Notes: generated by a model from the sequence alone, not told the origin. Counted from the stretch's first letter, positions 36,611 to 46,982 are shown. The stretch is 64,000 nucleotides of DNA from Winogradskyella arenosi (GCF_003337305.1 NZ_QPJO01000001.1:1-64000); one strand, 5' to 3'. Translations and numbers: made by a program.

Positions 36611-38404
36611 TTAGTGTTGTAATTCTTCTTCACCTTCTTTTAAAGGAACATTCTGAGGAACGAAATCAACATCATGACCTGGCTTACTGTAATCGTAAGA
36701 CCAACGGTATACTTGAGGAAGTGCACCTGGCCAGTTTCCGTGGATATGCTCTACTGGAGTTGTCCACTCTAAAGTTGTAGATTTCCATGGGTTCTGTTCT
36801 GCTTTCTTACCGTAATAGATACTTACAAAGAAGTTATATAAGTAGATAATTTGTGCAATACCACCAATGATCGCGAAAACCGTAATGATTACGTTAGTGT
36901 TTGCTAAGTCATCAAATAATGGGAAGCTAGAGTTCGTATAATAACGTCTTGGTAAACCTGCCATTCCGATAAAGTGCATTGGGAAGAATACCCCATAAGC
37001 ACAGATTGCAGTAATCCAGAAGTGTAAATACCCTAAATTCTTGTTCATCATACGACCAAACATTTTTGGGTACCAGTGGTAAATCCCTGCAAACATTCCG
37101 TAAAGTGCAGAAATACCCATTACTAAGTGGAAATGCGCAATAACGAAATACGTATCGTGAACGTTAATATCTAAAGCAGAATCTCCTAAAATAATACCTG
37201 TTAATCCACCTGTAATAAAGGTTGATACAAAACCGATAGAGAATAACATGGCCGGATTCATCTGAAGATTACCTTTCCATATGGTCGTAATCCAGTTAAA
37301 GGCTTTTACGGCAGAAGGAATAGCAATTAATAACGTTGTAAAGGTAAATACAGAACCTAAGAATGGATTCATACCTGAAACGAACATGTGGTGACCCCAA
37401 ACAATTGTTGATAAGAATGCAATCGCTAAGATTGAAGCAATCATCGCACGGTAACCAAAGATTGGCTTACGTGAGTTACTTGCCATAATCTCTGATACAA
37501 GTCCCATTGCTGGTAAAATAACGATATAAACTTCTGGGTGACCTAAGAACCAAAATAAGTGTTCGAATAATACTGGTGATCCTCCTTGGTAGTGTAATAC
37601 TTCACCTTGAATAAAAATATCTGATAAGAAGAATGACGTACCGAAACTTCTATCCATAATTAATAATAAGGCTGCTGATAATAATACTGGGAACGATACC
37701 ACACCGATAATAGCCGTAACGAAGAAGGCCCAAATGGTTAAAGGTAATCTTGTCATAGACATCCCTTTTGTACGTAAGTTAATTACGGTAACAATGTAAT
37801 TTAAAGATCCAATTAAAGATGATGCGATAAAGATTGCCATTGAGATTAACCATAAGGTCATACCCATTCCAGAACCTCCTGATGCCATTGGTAAAGCAGA
37901 TAATGGTGGGTAGATTGTCCAACCTGCAGCTGCTGGTCCAGCTTCTACAAATAAAGAACTCACCATGATAATACAAGAGATAAAGAATAACCAGTAAGAC
38001 ACCATGTTTAAGAATCCTGAGGCCATATCTCGTGCCCCAATCTGCAATGGAATTAAAAGGTTACTAAACGTACCACTTAATCCTGCTGTAAGTACAAAGA
38101 ATACCATAATGGTACCGTGAATGGTAACAAGCGCTAAATAAACATCGGCACTCATAACACCATCTGGTGCCCATTTTCCTAATAACGCTTCAAACAATAC
38201 GTTAGGCTCTGATGGCCATGCGATTTGCATACGAAACATTATAGACATTAAAATACCGATAATCCCCATTAAAGTTCCTGTTACAAGGTACTGCTTAGCG
38301 ATCATCTTGTGATCTAAACTAAATATATACTTGGTAACAAATGTTTCTTTGTGGTGATGTACCTCGTGATCTTCGTGATCGTGTGTATCTATAGTTGCTG
38401 ACAT
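36611..38404 (-). CDS. ctaD: Cytochrome c oxidase subunit I
   Basis: Catalytic subunit that reduces oxygen to water and pumps protons. The 597 residues have about 12-13 membrane helices and all metal ligands: HGTIMVFFV (heme a), WFLGHPEVYIVILP (CuB His and cross-linked Tyr), WGHHMFVSG (two CuB His) and HDTYFVIAHFHLVMG (heme a3 and heme a). GHPEVY with a Tyr marks an A-type enzyme. The N-terminus is His-rich (six His within residues 8-18). It is last in the act-cta operon, before a strong terminator. Confidence 0.97.
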   Translation of the reverse strand: MSATIDTHDHEDHEVHHHKETFVTKYIFSLDHKMIAKQYLVTGTLMGIIGILMSIMFRMQIAWPSEPNVLFEALLGKWAPDGVMSADVYLALVTIHGTIMVFFVLTAGLSGTFSNLLIPLQIGARDMASGFLNMVSYWLFFISCIIMVSSLFVEAGPAAAGWTIYPPLSALPMASGGSGMGMTLWLISMAIFIASSLIGSLNYIVTVINLRTKGMSMTRLPLTIWAFFVTAIIGVVSFPVLLSAALLLIMDRSFGTSFFLSDIFIQGEVLHYQGGSPVLFEHLFWFLGHPEVYIVILPAMGLVSEIMASNSRKPIFGYRAMIASILAIAFLSTIVWGHHMFVSGMNPFLGSVFTFTTLLIAIPSAVKAFNWITTIWKGNLQMNPAMLFSIGFVSTFITGGLTGIILGDSALDINVHDTYFVIAHFHLVMGISALYGMFAGIYHWYPKMFGRMMNKNLGYLHFWITAICAYGVFFPMHFIGMAGLPRRYYTNSSFPLFDDLANTNVIITVFAIIGGIAQIIYLYNFFVSIYYGKKAEQNPWKSTTLEWTTPVEHIHGNWPGALPQVYRWSYDYSKPGHDVDFVPQNVPLKEGEEELQH

Positions 38405-38434
38405 AAGTGTATTATCTTTTTCTTAAAACCTTAA

Positions 38435-39496
38435 TTAATTTAATGAATTTGGGAAAGTGGATTGTTCTTTGATCCACGCATCATATTCTTCTTGAGTCTC
38501 TACAATAATCTTCATCTGCATATTGTAGTGAGACGTACCACAAATTTTATTACATAAAAGTAGGTAATCAAATTCATATATTAACTCTTGTCCTGATTCT
38601 TGAATTTCAGCAGCACGCTCTCTTCTAAGTTCATTAATACCTTGAACCTTCTCAACGATTTCTGGAGTCTGACGCATTTCTTCTGTCGTTACTGTTGGAG
38701 TAAAACCAAATTGTGTAACCATACCAGGAACACAGTTCATCTGCGCTCTAAAGTGTGGCATATACGCTGAGTGTAATACATCTTGAGATCTCATTTTGAA
38801 GACCACAGGTTTTCCTACTGGTAAGTGAAGTTCTGATACAATAATATCATCTTGTGCGTTAGGATCATCTTCATCAACCCCTAAGATGTTAGCACGGTCA
38901 ATATCAATTAACCTAACGTTAGCTTTACCAAGAACATTATCTTGACCACTGTAACGTGCTTTCCAGTTAAACTGCTGTGCGTATAACTCAATCACCATAG
39001 GATCTTCATCTTCATCGATATTCATAATATCATTCCAAGTGAATAAACCATAGATAATTAAACCTGCTAATACAATTACTGGAATGATAGTCCAGATAAA
39101 CTCTAAGGTATTGTTATCCGCATAGAAAAAAGCTTTCTTTCCTTTTTCACCTTTATATTTAAAAGCGAAGTAGTGTAATAAAAACTGTGTGATGGTTTGT
39201 ACGATAAAAATGACTACTAAAGAAATAATCATTAAGTTATCGACTTCAGATCCATGTTCTGAAGCTGCGTTTGATAATAAAGGTAAATCGCCTATATACC
39301 AAAAACATAATATGGTCATGATATAGATGAATGCCAAGAATCCCATCATTAAATAGCCGTTGATCTTGTTATCTTGATCGTCCGCTACTTGTGTATTTGT
39401 TGCAGTACCCACCTGAGCTAGGTCAAAAATTTTCACCATTTGCCATAAGGCAACCGCTACAAAAAGTACAATTATAATCGTTAATAAAGCCGTCAT
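38435..39496 (-). CDS. ctaC: Cytochrome c oxidase subunit II
   Basis: Carries the CuA centre that accepts electrons from cytochrome c. The 353 residues have an extra N-terminal helix, two subunit II helices (about 90-110 and 130-150) and a periplasmic cupredoxin domain. The CuA ligands are seen in LHSAYMPHFRAQ and LLCNKICGTSHYNMQ. The loop before CNKIC holds a charged insertion (about 275-305). No cytochrome c domain is fused, so an ActA/ActE heme or a soluble cytochrome must deliver electrons. It sits 30 bases before ctaD. Confidence 0.95.
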   Translation of the reverse strand: MTALLTIIIVLFVAVALWQMVKIFDLAQVGTATNTQVADDQDNKINGYLMMGFLAFIYIMTILCFWYIGDLPLLSNAASEHGSEVDNLMIISLVVIFIVQTITQFLLHYFAFKYKGEKGKKAFFYADNNTLEFIWTIIPVIVLAGLIIYGLFTWNDIMNIDEDEDPMVIELYAQQFNWKARYSGQDNVLGKANVRLIDIDRANILGVDEDDPNAQDDIIVSELHLPVGKPVVFKMRSQDVLHSAYMPHFRAQMNCVPGMVTQFGFTPTVTTEEMRQTPEIVEKVQGINELRRERAAEIQESGQELIYEFDYLLLCNKICGTSHYNMQMKIIVETQEEYDAWIKEQSTFPNSLN

Positions 39497-39521
39497 TATC
39501 GTTTCTTTTCTTATTTAATAA

Positions 39522-40886
39522 TTAATAATGGAAGTGTTCACTCTCCTTTACAAAAGGGTTTCCTTTTGCTAATAATGGGTGTTTCCCTAGTGATGTAAAT
39601 ACAATGAATATAAATAAACCAGCAAAGAATAAAATGGATCCGATTTCTGGAATTCCAATAAACCATCGGTCTCCAACTGTTGCAGGCATAATCATATTAA
39701 AGATATCTAAATAGTGACCAAATAGAATCACTACCCCTGTCATTACTACGAACCATGGAATACGCTTGTAATCACTGTTCATTAATAGTAATAAAGGGAA
39801 TAAGAAGTTTAAGGCTACCATACCGAAGAATGGTAAGTTGTAATCTTCAATTCGTGTAATATAATAAGTTACTTCTTCAGGAATATTAGCATACCAGATT
39901 AACATAAACTGAGAGAACCATAAGTACGTCCAGAAAATACTAATACCGAACATAAACTTCGCTAAATCGTGAATATGGCTATTGTTTACAAAGGTTAATA
40001 GGCCTTTAGACTTAAGGTAGATTGTAATTAAAGCAATTACCGTAATACCACTTACAAACATACTTGCAAATACATACCATCCAAATAAGGTACTAAACCA
40101 GTGCGGATCTACACTCATAATCCAATCCCAAGACATCATAGATTCTGTATAAATATAGAATACTAAAAAGGCTGCTGAGATTCTAAAGTTCTTTTTGAAG
40201 TAAGACTTATCGTTTACATCGGCTAAATCTTGCGCTACAGAGAACTTTCTAGAGAAGTGACGGTACGCAGACCAACCTCCTACAAAGATTAAACCTCTAA
40301 TTAAGAACCATGTCTTATCTAACCAACTTGATTTATTTTGAATAAGTGCATCATGAGCCACAACGTTTTCATCCATCCAAATAAAGATATGACTGTCTGC
40401 AACTAAAATAATTGCTAATACAATAAGTCCACCAGGTAACACGTAAGCCGTGATTCCTTCCATAACTCTAAAGAGTACTGGAGACCAACCTGCCTGTGCT
40501 GCATACTGAATAGCGTAAAAGGCTAAGACCCCTAAAGCAATCATAAAGAAAAAGAAAGCGGCAACATATAAAGCTGCATAAGGTCTGTTGTGTATTTGGT
40601 GAAGTACGTGCTCTTCATGAGATAACTCATGGCCTTCAACTTCAGCTTCTGCACCATGTCCGTGGTCTGCTTCAACTTCTGAAAGCGTTTCACCATGCTC
40701 AGCTTCACTTCCGTGTGCTTCTGTTGCATGCGCACCATCATGATGTCCTTCATTTGCTAAGAATTCGGTAATATTGTCTTCATTAACACTATGTGAATCC
40801 ATAAAACCATAACCAACACCTAATGCTCCTAAGATCATTAATATGATAGCTCCTGTTCTTAATCGATTTGAAATTTTATATTCCAT
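39522..40886 (-). CDS. actF: Alternative complex III subunit ActF
   Basis: Membrane subunit of quinol:cytochrome c oxidoreductase (alternative complex III), related to ActC/NrfD. The 454 residues have about ten membrane helices. Between helix 1 and helix 2 lies a His/Glu-rich segment (about 48-99, with 12 His), unusual for the family core. MSWDWIMSVDPHWFSTLFGW is the conserved central motif. It lies 21 bases after actE and 25 bases before ctaC. Confidence 0.93.
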   Translation of the reverse strand: MEYKISNRLRTGAIILMILGALGVGYGFMDSHSVNEDNITEFLANEGHHDGAHATEAHGSEAEHGETLSEVEADHGHGAEAEVEGHELSHEEHVLHQIHNRPYAALYVAAFFFFMIALGVLAFYAIQYAAQAGWSPVLFRVMEGITAYVLPGGLIVLAIILVADSHIFIWMDENVVAHDALIQNKSSWLDKTWFLIRGLIFVGGWSAYRHFSRKFSVAQDLADVNDKSYFKKNFRISAAFLVFYIYTESMMSWDWIMSVDPHWFSTLFGWYVFASMFVSGITVIALITIYLKSKGLLTFVNNSHIHDLAKFMFGISIFWTYLWFSQFMLIWYANIPEEVTYYITRIEDYNLPFFGMVALNFLFPLLLLMNSDYKRIPWFVVMTGVVILFGHYLDIFNMIMPATVGDRWFIGIPEIGSILFFAGLFIFIVFTSLGKHPLLAKGNPFVKESEHFHY

Positions 40887-40907
40887 TATATAATCTTTAT
40901 CTAAATC

Positions 40908-41468
40908 TTATTTTTCTAAATCTGCTTTTAGCTTCTCAACATAAGCCACTACTTGCCAACGTTCTTGCTCGTTCAATTGGTTTGCGTAAGACCCCATGGT
41001 GTTTTTACCATAGTATAAAACATGGTAAATACTTCCTGTTGTAATCGCTCTACCGGCATCATCGTAACTTGGTACACCAAGAATCTTTTCACGGTCTACC
41101 AATTTACCTTTACCGTTCCCTTTATTACCATGACAAATACCACAATAAATATTATATAAAGGTCCTCCAATAGCGTAGTCTACTTGCGTAGAATCTAAAG
41201 GACTTTTTAAGTTCTCTTTAGCGTATAAATACCCTTCGTTGGTGTTTTCAATTTCAAAAGGCATAAAATCACCTCTTGGAATTGTTCCTTCTGCTGGTAA
41301 CTGTGCTTCCACACCGTTAGCAAAAACATCAGACTCTTGGTAGGTTTCGTATCCTACAGATTCGTACATATTAGGCATGTACTGATAGTTAGGTCTAGAG
41401 TTCTTTTGGCATGATACAAGACCTACCACCATAACTAATACTACGATATATTTTGTAACTATCTTCAT
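40908..41468 (-). CDS. actE: Alternative complex III subunit ActE, monoheme c lipoprotein
   Basis: Electron-carrying c-type cytochrome of alternative complex III. From the ATG at 41468 it is 186 residues with a lipoprotein signal (MKIVTKYIVVLVMVVGLVSCQ) and one heme site, CGICHGNKGNGKG; the Met ligand is likely in NTMGSYANQL. The frame runs up to an ATG at 41498, but the lipoprotein signal and the 1-base gap to actD favour 41468. Lipid attachment would tether it at the membrane. Confidence 0.93.
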   Translation of the reverse strand: MKIVTKYIVVLVMVVGLVSCQKNSRPNYQYMPNMYESVGYETYQESDVFANGVEAQLPAEGTIPRGDFMPFEIENTNEGYLYAKENLKSPLDSTQVDYAIGGPLYNIYCGICHGNKGNGKGKLVDREKILGVPSYDDAGRAITTGSIYHVLYYGKNTMGSYANQLNEQERWQVVAYVEKLKADLEK

Positions 41469-41469
41469 A

Positions 41470-42009
41470 TTAATGTGCATCTTCATCTTTATCAACAATA
41501 TTTATCTCTACGGCCCCTGTTCCTTTTAACAGTGATGTAAGAGCTTCTTCGTTATTATGAACAGCTATTTCCATTAAGAAATGGTCATCTGTAGTTCTTG
41601 GATCTGGGTTTTCAGCAGTTTTAAATGGCCAAATTCTACTTCTCATATAAAAAGTAATAACCATTAAGTGGGCTGCAAAAAACACCGTAAGTTCAAACAT
41701 AATAGGCACAAACGCCGGCATGTTTTCTAAGAAACTGAAACTTGGTTTACCACCGATATCTTGTGGCCAATCTTCAATCATTATATAGTTCATCATTAAG
41801 GTCGCTACAGATAAACCAACACACCCATATAAAAAGGCTGTTATGGCTAAACGTGTAGGAGCTAATCCCATTGCCTTATCAAGTCCGTGAACTGGAAAAG
41901 GTGTGAATACATCTTCGATGTGGTGCTTTTCTGCTCTTACTGTTTTAACAGCAGCCATTAAGACATCATCATCGGTATAAATAGCATGAATTACTTTCGA
42001 AGCTTCCAT
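41470..42009 (-). CDS. actD: Alternative complex III subunit ActD (DUF3341)
   Basis: Membrane subunit of alternative complex III without known cofactors. The 179 residues have an N-terminal soluble domain (IHAIYTDDDVLMAAVKTVR, FTPFPVHGLDKAMGL) and two membrane helices (about 55-78 and 93-118), as in DUF3341 proteins. It lies between actC (8 bases) and actE (1 base), the usual order. Confidence 0.93.
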   Translation of the reverse strand: MEASKVIHAIYTDDDVLMAAVKTVRAEKHHIEDVFTPFPVHGLDKAMGLAPTRLAITAFLYGCVGLSVATLMMNYIMIEDWPQDIGGKPSFSFLENMPAFVPIMFELTVFFAAHLMVITFYMRSRIWPFKTAENPDPRTTDDHFLMEIAVHNNEEALTSLLKGTGAVEINIVDKDEDAH

Positions 42010-42017
42010 AGACTATA

Positions 42018-43751
42018 TTAGTTGTTTAATAAGGTTTTTGCTTGTCCAGACCAGTCATCACGTTCAGCTCTTCCTGGGAAAGATCCTGTGATTTCATCTA
42101 GTAAGTCATATTCTCTTTTTGTCATTTTACTGACCTGTGCATAGGTATAGATTCCAAGGTTGTTAAGAACTTCTTCCATCTTTGGTCCAATACCATTAAT
42201 CACTTTTAAATCATCTGCCGTTTGAATAGACGCATCAAATCTTCCGATCCCTTCTAAAAGGTTTCCTAACTTCTCAGCATCATCTTGTGTTGGTTTAGAG
42301 GCAGTCGTTTCAGCAGCAATTTTTAAGTTAGATGTTCTTTCATCAACTCCAGTACCTACTAAAGACGCTCCGCTTTCTCTAATGCGCTTGTAACGCTCAC
42401 CAGACGATTTTAAAATTGTTTTTACTTCCGCTTGTGCAATTACTGGGAACGTACGAGAGTAAAGTAAGAACAATACAAAGAAGAACCCAATAGTACCGAT
42501 AAAAATTCCGATATCTACAAACGTTGGAGAGAACATCGTCCATGATGATGGTAAGTAATCTCTGTGCAATGATGTAACAATAATTACAAAACGTTCAAAC
42601 CACATCCCGATGTTTACAACAATAGAGATAAAGAAAGAGAACATAATACTAGTTCTAAGTTTCTTGAACCACATAAACTGTGGAGAGAATACGTTAAAAC
42701 TCATCATACACCAGTAAGCCCACCAGTAAGGTCCGGTTGCTCTGTTTAAGAAAGCAAACTGTTCGTATTCTACACCAGAATACCAAGCAATAAATAACTC
42801 TGTAATATAAGCTACACCTACGATAGAACCTGTAAGCATAATTACAATGTTCATTAACTCGATATGTTGAACGGTGATATAATCTTCAAGGTTACATACT
42901 TTTCTCATGATGATAAGCAAGGTATTTACCATAGCGAATCCTGAGAAAATTGCTCCTGCAACGAAGTAAGGCGGGAAAATTGTAGTATGCCATCCCGGAA
43001 CAATTGAGGTTGCGAAGTCAAAAGATACAATAGTGTGTACCGAAAGTACTAAAGGTGTTGCTAAACCAGCAAGCACTAAAGATACTTCTTCAAAACGTTG
43101 CCAATCTTTTGCTCTACCTGACCAACCGAAACTTACTAAGGCGTAAATTTTCTTTTGGAACGGACGTACAGCTCTATCTCTTAGCATTGCAAAATCAGGT
43201 AAAAGACCCGTCCACCAGAATACTAATGATACCGATAGATACGTTGAAATTGCAAATACATCCCAAAGTAAAGGCGAGTTAAAGTTTACCCATAACGAAC
43301 CAAATTGGTTTGGAATTGGTAATACCCAATACGCTAACCATGGACGACCCATGTGAATAATAGGGAACAAACCTGCTTGGAATACCGCAAAGATGGTCAT
43401 TGCTTCCGCAGATCGGTTAATTGCCATTCTCCACTTCTGACGGAATAATAACAATACTGCAGAAATCAATGTTCCTGCGTGACCGATACCAACCCACCAA
43501 ACGAAGTTAGTAATATCCCAAGCCCAGTTAACGGTCTTGTTAAGACCCCAAACTCCAATACCCGTAGATACGGTATAAATAATACAACCTATTCCCCAAA
43601 GGAATGCAACCAACGCAATACTGAAAACAATCCACCATGCTTTATTGGCTTTGCCTTCAACTGGTCTTGCGACATCAACAGTAACATCGTGATACGATTT
43701 TTCTCCTGTAACTAAAGGTCTTCTAATAGGTGCTTCGTAATGAGACGCCAT
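42018..43751 (-). CDS. actC: Alternative complex III subunit ActC (NrfD family) with C-terminal helix-hairpin-helix domain
   Basis: Quinol-binding membrane subunit of alternative complex III. The 577 residues have about ten membrane helices of the NrfD/PsrC type (TVNWAWDITNFVWWVGIGHA at the start; HTIVSFDFATSIVPGWHTTI, a conserved site). After residue about 460 a hydrophilic linker leads into a domain (512-577) with LKVINGIGPKMEEVLNNLGI, a helix-hairpin-helix motif of the kind normally seen in DNA-binding or NADH dehydrogenase-associated proteins. That tail is an addition to the family core. Confidence 0.93.
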   Translation of the reverse strand: MASHYEAPIRRPLVTGEKSYHDVTVDVARPVEGKANKAWWIVFSIALVAFLWGIGCIIYTVSTGIGVWGLNKTVNWAWDITNFVWWVGIGHAGTLISAVLLLFRQKWRMAINRSAEAMTIFAVFQAGLFPIIHMGRPWLAYWVLPIPNQFGSLWVNFNSPLLWDVFAISTYLSVSLVFWWTGLLPDFAMLRDRAVRPFQKKIYALVSFGWSGRAKDWQRFEEVSLVLAGLATPLVLSVHTIVSFDFATSIVPGWHTTIFPPYFVAGAIFSGFAMVNTLLIIMRKVCNLEDYITVQHIELMNIVIMLTGSIVGVAYITELFIAWYSGVEYEQFAFLNRATGPYWWAYWCMMSFNVFSPQFMWFKKLRTSIMFSFFISIVVNIGMWFERFVIIVTSLHRDYLPSSWTMFSPTFVDIGIFIGTIGFFFVLFLLYSRTFPVIAQAEVKTILKSSGERYKRIRESGASLVGTGVDERTSNLKIAAETTASKPTQDDAEKLGNLLEGIGRFDASIQTADDLKVINGIGPKMEEVLNNLGIYTYAQVSKMTKREYDLLDEITGSFPGRAERDDWSGQAKTLLNN

Positions 43752-43778
43752 AATTATATACTTGTTTCTTTGATTTAT

Positions 43779-46700
43779 TTACGCTTTTGATGTATTTCTC
43801 ACTTTGGTATGATAGAATACGTTAGGTTTTGTCCCTACATACTCTAATAAGTGATACATACGATCGTCTTCTTTTAACTCTGCCACTTGACTTTCCTTGT
43901 CATTGATATCACCAAATACCATAGCACCGTTTCCACATGCTGCAGAACAAGCTGTTTGGAATTCTCCATCTTTAACTGGGCGTCCATCACGTTTAGCATC
44001 AAGAATTGTTTTCTGTGTTTTTTGAATACACATAGAACATTTTTCCATAACACCACGAGATCTTACAACAACGTCTGGGTTTAATACCATACGTCCTAAA
44101 TCGTCATTCATGTGGTAGTCAAACTCGTCATTCTTGTTATATAAGAACCAGTTAAAACGACGTACCTTATACGGACAGTTGTTAGCACAGTAACGTGTAC
44201 CTACACAACGGTTATAAGCCATGTGGTTTTGACCTTGACGACCATGAGCTGTTGCTGCAACCGGACAAACTGTTTCACAAGGTGCGTGGTTACAGTGCTG
44301 ACACATTACAGGTTGGAAAACAACTTGAGGACTTGCCGCTGGGTTTTCCATTTCTCCAAACTCACTTAATGAACTACTTAAGCCTGAAATATTATTTTTC
44401 TTATCTAAATCTTCTTCGAAGGTATCTTCAGAAGAGTAGTAACGGTCAATACGCAACCAGTGCATATCTCTACTACGTCTCATTTCAGACTTCCCTACAA
44501 CAGGAACGTTGTTTTCTGCATGACATGCAATAACACAAGCTCCACAACCTGTACAAGCATTTAAATCAATAGATAAGTTGAAGTGATGTCCTATTGAACG
44601 ATCAAACTCATCCCATAAATCAACATCAGGAGATGTTACAGGCGTTTCTATGTGATTAAGTGATACTTGAGGTGTTGCATTCCAATACGCTTTATCTTTC
44701 GTATTAAAAATCTCTAAACTCGTTTCTTTAATGATATCACCACGTCCCATTAAGGTATTATGCAACTGTACACAAGCAAACTCATGCTCACCTGATACTT
44801 TTTCAATAGTTACATTCTGTACCGCTTGGAAGTTTTGATATAACGGATAAGCGTTAACTCCCGTTTTCATTTCTTCTTTTAAGGCCTTCGACGTTCTACC
44901 ATAACCAAATGATAAACCTGCCGATCCTTTAGCCTGACCTGGTTGAATAATTACAGGAACCGTAATCGCTTCTGCACCTGCAACAGATACTTTAGCATAA
45001 CTACCATTAAGACCACCGTTAGCTACATTCCAATTCTCAATTCCTAAGGCTTCAGCATCAGCTTGAGAAACGGTTAAATAGTTATCCCATGATGTTCTTG
45101 TAATAGGATCAGGGAATTCTTGTAACCAAGGGTTATTAGCTTGTTGACCATCACCCATACCTGTTTTAGTATAAAGTGACAATTCTATACCACCTTCTTT
45201 AACTGACGCTGCTAAAGCTCTCGCTGCAGTTCCGCCTGTTAATACAGCACCGCTATTGCTCGCTGTTGTGGTTTCTGTACGATCTTCATCTTTTATTCCA
45301 ACGCCTACAGCGACATCATGAATAACGCCACCAAGGAACGTACGTTCTTTTTTATCGTTTCCTACAGCCGTAGTCGCAGCTCCTAAACCTAATCCTGCGC
45401 TCCCCGATACAAACGTACCATCTTGAACCGCTTTATTAAATGAAGCTCCGTTTAAAATACTTTGCGTCCAAACCGATTTAATATAATCTCTATAAGACCC
45501 TGGAGTACTTGTCCATCCCATTAACACTTCTTGAAACTGTTTGGTATCAAATAAAGGTCTAATGGTAGGTTGCATCATTGAATAATGCCCCGTTTTAATT
45601 TCAATATCACCCCAAGACTCTAAGTAATGTGGTGCCGCCGCGATATACTCGCAGTTTGTTGACGTCTCGTCTTGCTTCATAGAAAAAGCAATAGACAATT
45701 CTGTCTTAGCAAGACCCGCTTTAAAATCAGCAGCATTTGGTAACGTATATAATGGGTTAACACCATTCATTACAATAGCGCCAACTTTTCCTGCTTTCAT
45801 ATCCGCAACTAATTGCGATACGGCTGCAGCATTACCTTGTCTTGTTTTTATAGCAGTTTCAGGTTTAAAAGCCTTTGATTTTAAGTGCTCATTAATCTCT
45901 AAAACTGTAGTTTGTGCGTTAACATCTTGAATACCGGTAACAACAACACCGTTGCGTCCTGCTTTTGATAATTCTGAAGCTGCCGCCTTAACCGCTGCAT
46001 CTAAAGCTTCAGGCAATTTACCTGGTAAAGCCACACCAGTAACATAGCTATATAATTTAGCTAAAGCTAACTTCTGTTGACTTGGTGTTAATGGTACACG
46101 CTTATCTGCGTTTGCTCCAGCAAGAGACATATTAGACTCAAACTGAATATGACGAGACATTTTACCATTAGCTGGTATACGTTTTTTAGCGTAAGCAGAC
46201 TCAAAGCCTCCACCTTGCCAATCGCCTAAGAAATCAGCACCGATAGAAACAATTGTCATGGCTTTAGAGAAATCGTAATCTGCCATTCCTCTTGTTCCAT
46301 ACTTAGCTTCGTAAGCATCTAAAGTTGCAGTTTCTGAAATAGCATCATAAGTAACATGACTTACGTTACCGTATTTCGAAGAAAATTCTGCAATTAATTT
46401 ATTTGTTGAAGGACTCGGCATTGACTGTGTTAATAACACAATCTTTTTACCATTAAGGCCTTTTAACTTTGAAGTCGTTTCAGCCATAAAGTTGTCCCAA
46501 GAGATTGTTGATTCCCCTTTCATTGGAGCTTTCACCCTAAGGTTATCATACAACCCTAAAACTGAAGCATTCACTCTTGCATTAGCAGAACCATTAGTTC
46601 CTGCATCGGTGTTGTTTTCAATTTTAATTGGTCGCCCTTCTCTTGTTTTCACTAAAACACTAGCAAAATCGAAACCATCTGCAATTGTAGTAGCATAATA

Positions 46701-46982
46701 ATTAGCAACACCTGGAATAATCTCTGTTGGCTGAACTATATAAGGTATAGATTTCACTACCGGTCCTTCACAGGCTGCTAACGATGCGGCAGCTGTACTA
46801 AAACCAACGTATTTTAAGAAATCACGACGCGATGTAGATGAAGACTCTAAAGACTCTTTATCTCCTAAAAATTCGTCTGTAGGAATCTCTTCCACAAATT
46901 CATTCTGTTGAAGCGCCTCAACAATAGAGCTATTTTCGTTTAGCTCTTCAACACTTTTCCAGTATTTCTTGTTTGATGACAT
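43779..46982 (-). CDS. actB: Alternative complex III subunit ActB, molybdopterin-oxidoreductase-like iron-sulfur protein
   Basis: Large periplasmic subunit carrying iron-sulfur clusters. The 1067 residues start with a twin-arginine signal (SRRDFLKYVGFSTAAASLAA, Arg52-Arg53) and a lipobox-like Cys71. A molybdopterin oxidoreductase-like domain follows that in ActB has no molybdenum, then a ferredoxin-type domain (about 790-1000) with CTGCGACVIACHAENN, CQHCNHAPCETVCPV, CVGTRYCANNCPYKVRRFNW and CSMCIQKTQ, enough Cys for four clusters. Residues 545-780 are MopB-like. It is second gene of the operon, 106 bases after actA. Confidence 0.95.
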   Translation of the reverse strand: MSSNKKYWKSVEELNENSSIVEALQQNEFVEEIPTDEFLGDKESLESSSTSRRDFLKYVGFSTAAASLAACEGPVVKSIPYIVQPTEIIPGVANYYATTIADGFDFASVLVKTREGRPIKIENNTDAGTNGSANARVNASVLGLYDNLRVKAPMKGESTISWDNFMAETTSKLKGLNGKKIVLLTQSMPSPSTNKLIAEFSSKYGNVSHVTYDAISETATLDAYEAKYGTRGMADYDFSKAMTIVSIGADFLGDWQGGGFESAYAKKRIPANGKMSRHIQFESNMSLAGANADKRVPLTPSQQKLALAKLYSYVTGVALPGKLPEALDAAVKAAASELSKAGRNGVVVTGIQDVNAQTTVLEINEHLKSKAFKPETAIKTRQGNAAAVSQLVADMKAGKVGAIVMNGVNPLYTLPNAADFKAGLAKTELSIAFSMKQDETSTNCEYIAAAPHYLESWGDIEIKTGHYSMMQPTIRPLFDTKQFQEVLMGWTSTPGSYRDYIKSVWTQSILNGASFNKAVQDGTFVSGSAGLGLGAATTAVGNDKKERTFLGGVIHDVAVGVGIKDEDRTETTTASNSGAVLTGGTAARALAASVKEGGIELSLYTKTGMGDGQQANNPWLQEFPDPITRTSWDNYLTVSQADAEALGIENWNVANGGLNGSYAKVSVAGAEAITVPVIIQPGQAKGSAGLSFGYGRTSKALKEEMKTGVNAYPLYQNFQAVQNVTIEKVSGEHEFACVQLHNTLMGRGDIIKETSLEIFNTKDKAYWNATPQVSLNHIETPVTSPDVDLWDEFDRSIGHHFNLSIDLNACTGCGACVIACHAENNVPVVGKSEMRRSRDMHWLRIDRYYSSEDTFEEDLDKKNNISGLSSSLSEFGEMENPAASPQVVFQPVMCQHCNHAPCETVCPVAATAHGRQGQNHMAYNRCVGTRYCANNCPYKVRRFNWFLYNKNDEFDYHMNDDLGRMVLNPDVVVRSRGVMEKCSMCIQKTQKTILDAKRDGRPVKDGEFQTACSAACGNGAMVFGDINDKESQVAELKEDDRMYHLLEYVGTKPNVFYHTKVRNTSKA

